Positions 6,126 through 10,457 of a DNA stretch of 10,457 nucleotides are shown here, one piece after another. The position numbers were made by a program, and so were the translations under genes. Position 1 is the stretch's first letter, and each line of letters starts with the position of its first letter. Source of the stretch: CAZYXZ01 sp964651395 (GTDB lineage Bacteria > Actinomycetota > Actinomycetes > BP-191); contig CAZYXZ010000093.1 of assembly GCA_964651395.1 (NCBI GenBank), positions 1 to 10,457 of the forward strand, read 5' to 3'. The notes beneath the pieces are model-generated. The model searched no databases, was not told the DNA's origin, and saw only the letters and a program-made list of their open reading frames with translations.

Positions 6126-8809
6126 CGCGTGTCGCTCCCCCGCGCGGAGGCGGCGGCCCGGCCCGACTCGAGCCTCGCGACGGGCACCCGGAACGGCGAG
6201 CAGGAGACGTAGTCGAGGCCGATCTCGTGGCAGAAGTGCACGGAGTCCGGGTCACCGCCGTGCTCTCCGCAGATGCCGAGCTTGAGCGTCGGCTTGACGG
6301 CACGACCTTCCTCGACGGCGATCCGCATGAGCCGGCCGATGCCCTCGCGGTCGAGCGTCTCGAACGGGCTGACGCCGAACACGCCGAGGTCGATGTAGCG
6401 GCCGAAGAACGCCGCCTCCACGTCGTCGCGCGAGAAGCCCCAGGCCATCTGCGTGAGGTCGTTGGTGCCGAAGGAGAAGAAGTCGGCCACCTCGGCGATC
6501 TGGCCCGCGGTCAGCGCCGCGCGGGGCACCTCGATCATCGTCCCGATCAGCACGTTCTCGACGGTCTGACCCTGCTCTGCCCAGACCTGGGCGAGGACGC
6601 CTTCGGACTCTTCGCGGATGATCTCGAGCTCCTGCACGGCGCCGATCAACGGCACCATGATCTCGACGCGGGGATCGCCGCCGGCCTTGGTGCGGATGGC
6701 GGCGGCCTCGGCGATGGCGCGCACCTGCAGCGCGAACAGGCCGGGCACCACGAGGCCGAGCCGCACACCGCGCAGGCCGAGCATCGGGTTCTGCTCGTGC
6801 AGCCGGCGCACGGCGTCGAGCAGCTCCTTGCGGGCCGTGTTCCCACTGCCCGTTGCGTTGGCGACGGCGACCTCGACGGCGAGCTCCTCCATCGACGGCA
6901 GGAACTCGTGCAGGGGCGGGTCGAGCAGCCGCACCGTCACCGGCAGGCCGTCCATCGCCTCGAAGATGCCGACGAAGTCGTCGCGCTGCATCGGCAGCAG
7001 GGCATCGAGCGCGGCCTGCCGCTCGTCGTCGGTGTCGGCCAGGATCAGCCGCTCGACCAGCTCGCGCCGGTCGCCCAGGAACATGTGCTCGGTGCGGCAC
7101 AGCCCGATGCCCTCGGCGCCGAACCGGCGCGCGCGCTCGGCGTCCTCGGGAGTGTCGGCGTTGGCGCGGACCAGCATCCGTCGCGCGGCGTCGGCGTGGT
7201 CGAGCAGCCGGTGCACCGCGGCGACGAGCGGGTCGGCGTCAGCCTTGAGGCTGCCCTCGAAGTACTCCACCACCGGGCTCGCGACCACCGGGATCTCGCC
7301 GAGGTAGACCGCACCGTTGGTGCCGTCGATGGAGATGACATCGCCCTCGCTGACCACCACGCCGCCGGGAGCAGTGAACGTGTTGCCGGTGAGGTCGACC
7401 TCGAGCTCCTCTGCGCCGCAGACACAGGTCTTGCCCATGCCGCGGGCGACGACGGCCGCGTGGCTGGTCTTGCCGCCGCGGCTGGTCAATATGCCCTGCG
7501 CCGCGATCATCCCGTTGAGGTCGTCCGGGTTCGTCTCGCGCCGGACCAGGATGACCGGCTCGGTCTTGGCCCGCTCCTCGGCGCGGTCGGAGTTGAACAC
7601 GGCCACGCCGACCGCCGCACCGGGCGACGCGCTCATGCCCTTGGCGATCCGCTTGGTGGCCTGGTCGTCCGCGAAGCGCGGGAACATCAGCATGGCCAGC
7701 TGCGCGCCGGTGACGCGGGAGAGCGCCTCGTCGAGGTCGATCAGCCCCTCGTCGACGAGCTGCGTCGCGATGATGAACGCCGCCGCCGCGGTGCGCTTGC
7801 CCACACGCGTCTGCAGCATCCAGAGCTTGTGCCGCTCGATGGTGAACTCGATGTCGCACAGGTCGCGGTAGTGGTTCTCCAGCGTCGCCATGTGCTGGAG
7901 CAGCTCGTCGTACGCCGGCTTGTCGATGCCTTCCAGCTCGTCCAGTGCGCGGGTGTTGCGGATGCCGGCGACGACGTCCTCGCCCTGCGCGTTCTCCAGG
8001 TAGTCGCCGTAGACGCCGGTGGCGCCCGTGGCCGGGTCGCGGGTGAAGGCGACGCCCGTGCCCGAGTCCATGCCCAGGTTGCCGAAGACCATCGACTGGA
8101 CGTTGACCGCCGTACCGAGGTCGGCCGGGATCCGCTCCTGCCGGCGGTAGAGCTTGGCCCGGTCGCCGTTCCAGGAGTCGAAGACGGCGCGGACCGCGAG
8201 GTCCATCTGCTCGCGCGGGTCGGTTGGGAATTCGCGGCCGGTCTCGTTCTTCACGATCTGCTTGAAGATGCCGACCAGCGACTGCAGGTCGGCCGCGTCG
8301 AGGTCGAGGTCGCTCGTGGTGCCCTTGGCCTGCTTGGCCTTGTCGATCTCGTGCTCGAACAGGTCACCCTCGACCCCGAGCACCGTCTTGCCGAACATCT
8401 GCACGAGACGGCGGTAGGAGTCCCACGCGAAGCGCTCGTTGTCGGACTGCTTGGCCAGCCCGTGGACGCTGTCGTCGTTGAGGCCGATGTTGAGGACCGT
8501 GTCCATCATCCCCGGCATCGAGAACTTGGCCCCGGACCGCACACTGACCAGCAGCGGGTCGTCGGAGTCGCCCAGGCGCTTGCCGCGCGCGGCCTCCAGG
8601 GTCGCCAGGTGGGTGGTGACCTCGTCGGTCAGCTCGGCCGGCTGGGTGCCCGTGTTGAGGTAGACCTTGCAGGCCTCGGTGGTGATCGTGAAGCCCGGCG
8701 GCACCGGCAGCCCGATGTTGGTCATCTCGGCCAGGTTGGCGCCCTTGCCGCCGAGCAGGTCCTTGAGGTCGCGGTTTCCCTCGGTGAAGTCGTAGACGTA
8801 CTTGGGCAC
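6122..8809 (-). CDS. ppdK: Pyruvate, phosphate dikinase
   Basis: Cytoplasmic enzyme interconverting pyruvate + ATP + phosphate and phosphoenolpyruvate + AMP + diphosphate. The 895-residue length is normal. Domains in order: N-terminal ATP-grasp nucleotide-binding part (GGKGANLAEM, VSVRSGAKFSMPGMMDTVLN, GTGVAFTRDPATG), central phosphohistidine domain with catalytic H450 in TSRGGKTSHAAVVARGMGK, and C-terminal PEP-binding TIM barrel with LCRTEHMF, GTMIEVPRAAL, FFSFGTNDLTQM and C847 in GICGEHGGDP. The threonine two residues before the histidine (T448) is the position phosphorylated by regulatory proteins in plants; whether that happens here is unknown. GTG 8809 begins MPKYVYDF, the usual family N-terminus, with AAGGGCGG a few bases upstream. 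The last codons overlap the start region of the YdcF-like gene. It is divergent from the split-barrel gene across 69 nt. Confidence 0.97.
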   Translation of the reverse strand: MPKYVYDFTEGNRDLKDLLGGKGANLAEMTNIGLPVPPGFTITTEACKVYLNTGTQPAELTDEVTTHLATLEAARGKRLGDSDDPLLVSVRSGAKFSMPGMMDTVLNIGLNDDSVHGLAKQSDNERFAWDSYRRLVQMFGKTVLGVEGDLFEHEIDKAKQAKGTTSDLDLDAADLQSLVGIFKQIVKNETGREFPTDPREQMDLAVRAVFDSWNGDRAKLYRRQERIPADLGTAVNVQSMVFGNLGMDSGTGVAFTRDPATGATGVYGDYLENAQGEDVVAGIRNTRALDELEGIDKPAYDELLQHMATLENHYRDLCDIEFTIERHKLWMLQTRVGKRTAAAAFIIATQLVDEGLIDLDEALSRVTGAQLAMLMFPRFADDQATKRIAKGMSASPGAAVGVAVFNSDRAEERAKTEPVILVRRETNPDDLNGMIAAQGILTSRGGKTSHAAVVARGMGKTCVCGAEELEVDLTGNTFTAPGGVVVSEGDVISIDGTNGAVYLGEIPVVASPVVEYFEGSLKADADPLVAAVHRLLDHADAARRMLVRANADTPEDAERARRFGAEGIGLCRTEHMFLGDRRELVERLILADTDDERQAALDALLPMQRDDFVGIFEAMDGLPVTVRLLDPPLHEFLPSMEELAVEVAVANATGSGNTARKELLDAVRRLHEQNPMLGLRGVRLGLVVPGLFALQVRAIAEAAAIRTKAGGDPRVEIMVPLIGAVQELEIIREESEGVLAQVWAEQGQTVENVLIGTMIEVPRAALTAGQIAEVADFFSFGTNDLTQMAWGFSRDDVEAAFFGRYIDLGVFGVSPFETLDREGIGRLMRIAVEEGRAVKPTLKLGICGEHGGDPDSVHFCHEIGLDYVSCSPFRVPVARLESGRAAASARGSDTR
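6123..6141 (-). promoter_or_regulatory. Candidate ribosome-binding site and CTG start of the YdcF-like gene
   Basis: The minus strand has GGGGGAG (6141-6135), nine bases, then CTG AGT at 6125, inside the last codons of ppdK. The CTG shares bases with the ppdK TGA. A GTG at 6121 and a TTG at 6105 are out of frame with the DUF218 domain. Alternative in-frame CTG codons exist at 6098 and 6095. Confidence 0.3.
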
Positions 8810-8845
8810 AGCGGGGCCGCCCTTCGGATCAACTGCGGAACTCCC

Positions 8846-8851
8846 AGGTTA
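8846..8851 (-). promoter_or_regulatory. Possible -10 element for ppdK
   Basis: The minus strand reads TAACCT, a TANNNT hexamer, about 37 nt before the ppdK start, but with no convincing -35 at the right distance. It is one of few such hexamers in the 69-nt divergent gap. Weak evidence. Confidence 0.2.
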
Positions 8852-8865
8852 TCCCGGCTGCCTAC

Positions 8866-8871
8866 TACCCT
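8866..8871 (+). promoter_or_regulatory. Possible -10 element for leaderless transcription of the split-barrel gene
   Basis: TACCCT ends 7 nt before the A of the ATG at 8879, the spacing at which the ATG itself would be the transcription start. No ribosome-binding sequence precedes the ATG (GCCCAGC). Leaderless mRNAs of this design are common in actinomycetes. No clear -35 is visible. Confidence 0.3.
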
Positions 8872-8878
8872 GCCCAGC

Positions 8879-9385
8879 ATGAGCCAGCCCGCACCGAGCC
8901 GGCCGTACATGCCGGGCTACGGGATCGCCGCAGCGGACAAGGGATCGGGGCTGATGCCCTGGGCGACGGCGGAGACGCGCCTGAAAGACGCCCGCAACTA
9001 CTGGGTGACGAGCACGTGGCCGGACGGGCGCCCGCACCTCATGCCGGTCTGGGGCGCGTGGTTCGACGATGCGCTGTGGTTCTCCAGCGGCAACCGTTCC
9101 CGCAAGGCGCGCAACCTGCTCCGGGACCCGCGTGCGTCCGTGGCCACGGATGACTCGGACAGCCCCGTGGTGGTGGACGGCCCGGTCGAGCGGATCACCG
9201 ATCTCGCAGTCATCAAGCGCTTCGTGACGGTCATGAACAACAAGTACGGCGCCGGGTCGATGAGCGTCGAGTTCCTCGACCCGTCGGTCAATGCGACCTT
9301 CGTGCTGCGCCCCACATGGGCGTTCGCGATCGAGCACGACGACTTCGCCGGCTCGCCGACGCGCTGGGACTTCGGATCGGGCTGA
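8879..9385 (+). CDS. Pyridoxamine 5'-phosphate oxidase-like split-barrel flavin/F420 protein
   Basis: A 168-residue protein of the PNPOx-like split beta-barrel superfamily, whose actinobacterial members bind FMN or F420 and act as small oxidoreductases or cofactor-binding proteins. Supporting sequence: ARNYWVTSTWPDGRPHLMPVWGAWFDDALWF (beta strands with the conserved PHxxPVW turn), the phosphate-binding-like SSGNRSRKARNLLRDPRASV, and a later strand (TFVLRPTWAFAIE). It lacks the C-terminal segment typical of true PdxH and is shorter, so a vitamin B6 role is not supported. It is divergent from ppdK, with 54 nt between its stop and the next start. The ATG at 8879 lacks a Shine-Dalgarno sequence, as in leaderless genes; ATG 8909 is an alternative. 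Cofactor and substrate cannot be told. Confidence 0.85.
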   Translation: MSQPAPSRPYMPGYGIAAADKGSGLMPWATAETRLKDARNYWVTSTWPDGRPHLMPVWGAWFDDALWFSSGNRSRKARNLLRDPRASVATDDSDSPVVVDGPVERITDLAVIKRFVTVMNNKYGAGSMSVEFLDPSVNATFVLRPTWAFAIEHDDFAGSPTRWDFGSG

Positions 9386-9399
9386 CCAGTCGGTATGGT
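9371..9399 (+). promoter_or_regulatory. Candidate promoter for the small secreted protein
   Basis: TTCGGA (9371-9376), a 17-bp spacer and TATGGT (9394-9399) match the -35/-10 layout at 3 and 4 of 6 positions. The -35 lies in the end of the preceding gene. A start near 9407 gives a leader of about 33 nt that includes the GGAGG ribosome-binding site. Read-through from the upstream gene is the alternative. Confidence 0.3.
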
Positions 9400-9439
9400 G
9401 CCCGGCACCGTGTCCGTTTCGTCCCGATCTGGAGGCACT

Positions 9440-9658
9440 GTGCGCCACAAGCTCGCACTCGCTTCGCTCGGTCTCGGCATCGCCGGGGCACTCCTGCCCG
9501 CCACGTCCGCGTCGGCGTACTGCGACCCCGCCCTGTCCGAGCTCACCGGCCGCTGCACCAACGGGTGCGTCGAGGCCGGCAAGCGCTACCAGACCGTCGA
9601 CGACAAGACCGGCGACCGGCTGCCCGACTACTACGACGTCTTCAGCTGCCTGGCCTAG
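9440..9658 (+). CDS. Small secreted four-cysteine protein of unknown function
   Basis: A 72-residue preprotein starting at GTG 9440, with GGAGG (9431-9435) four bases upstream. A basic N-terminus (MRHK), a hydrophobic core (LALASLGLGIAGALL) and an A-x-A end (ATSASA) form a clear Sec signal peptide, with predicted cleavage after residue 26. The mature chain of about 46 residues begins YCDPAL and has four cysteines (C28, C39, C43, C70) that could form two disulfides, plus an acidic, tyrosine-rich tail (DDKTGDRLPDYYDVF). I recognise no family. An in-frame ATG at 9395 would add 15 residues ahead of the signal peptide and has no ribosome-binding site. Expression may come from the promoter at 9371-9399. 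It converges on glyS, with 7 nt between the stops. The signal peptide, ribosome-binding site and codon use make it likely to be real. Confidence 0.7.
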   Translation: MRHKLALASLGLGIAGALLPATSASAYCDPALSELTGRCTNGCVEAGKRYQTVDDKTGDRLPDYYDVFSCLA

Positions 9659-9665
9659 CCCGCAC

Positions 9666-9677
<12 letters not shown>
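9650..9677. terminator. Possible shared hairpin at the convergent gene ends
   Basis: CTGGCCT (9650-9656) pairs with AGGCCGG (9671-9677), seven pairs including one G-U, with a 14-base loop that holds the end of one stop codon and the whole of the other. It is the only stem I see between the convergent genes. There is no T-tract on either strand, so termination activity is uncertain. Confidence 0.2.

Positions 9678-10457
<780 letters not shown>

Noticed and set aside
6227..9385. A 1052-codon rightward open frame running antisense through ppdK and into the split-barrel gene
   Set aside because: It is in the same codon register as ppdK on the opposite strand, so its stops would need the sense codons TTA, CTA or TCA, which are rare in such GC-rich genes. 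Its translation is low-complexity and ppdK is clearly the real gene. Only 8879-9385 of it is a genuine gene.
8879..9385. Calling the split-barrel gene pdxH
   Set aside because: It is shorter than PdxH and lacks the conserved C-terminal region. Only superfamily membership is supported.
9397..9409. Hairpin GGTGC-CCG-GCACC after the split-barrel gene
   Set aside because: A five-pair stem with no T-tract, overlapping the candidate -10 of the next gene. Too weak to call a terminator.

Overview
The window is very GC-rich with C or G at most third codon positions. Its proteins (GlyRS, primary sigma factor, DnaG, dNTPase) read like those of a high-GC actinomycete. Nocardioidaceae or a relative is my best guess, by impression of sequence similarity only. 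This is mostly a conserved housekeeping region. I see no phage, transposon, CRISPR, tRNA, rRNA or defence system.

Layout. Six genes run leftward on the minus strand from about 8809 to 1: pyruvate phosphate dikinase (ppdK), a YdcF/SanA-like membrane protein, a GT-C membrane glycosyltransferase, an HD-domain dNTP triphosphohydrolase (dgt-like), DNA primase (dnaG) and the primary sigma factor (rpoD, cut by the left edge). The first four are closely packed (stop/start overlap, then gaps of about 48 and 46 nt). After dgt comes a 111-nt gap holding a near-consensus housekeeping promoter and a stem-loop at the predicted mRNA 5' end. This promoter drives dnaG-rpoD, which are joined by a 4-nt ATGA overlap or, more likely, a TTG start just downstream. 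On the right, two short rightward genes (a flavin/F420 split-barrel oxidoreductase and a small secreted four-cysteine peptide) are divergent from ppdK and convergent with glyS, which enters from the right edge.

How the genes relate. dnaG-rpoD is the replication/transcription initiation pair also known from the rpsU-dnaG-rpoD operon of E. coli. dgt trims dNTP pools and fits beside primase. PPDK interconverts pyruvate and phosphoenolpyruvate. The YdcF-like protein and the glycosyltransferase are probable envelope proteins. glyS supplies Gly-tRNA.

Oddities. The dgt-like gene has its N-terminal ~55 codons in one frame and its catalytic domain in another, an apparent one-base frameshift near 3575-3605. 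The two adjacent membrane-protein genes both show coding sequence extending exactly 24 codons upstream of their first canonical start, to an in-frame CTG in a CTGAG context behind a G-rich ribosome-binding sequence. rpoD has two in-frame starts encoding MSPTA and LSPTA. Three start or frame anomalies in neighbouring genes also make local sequence error possible, and this should be excluded before any biological reading.
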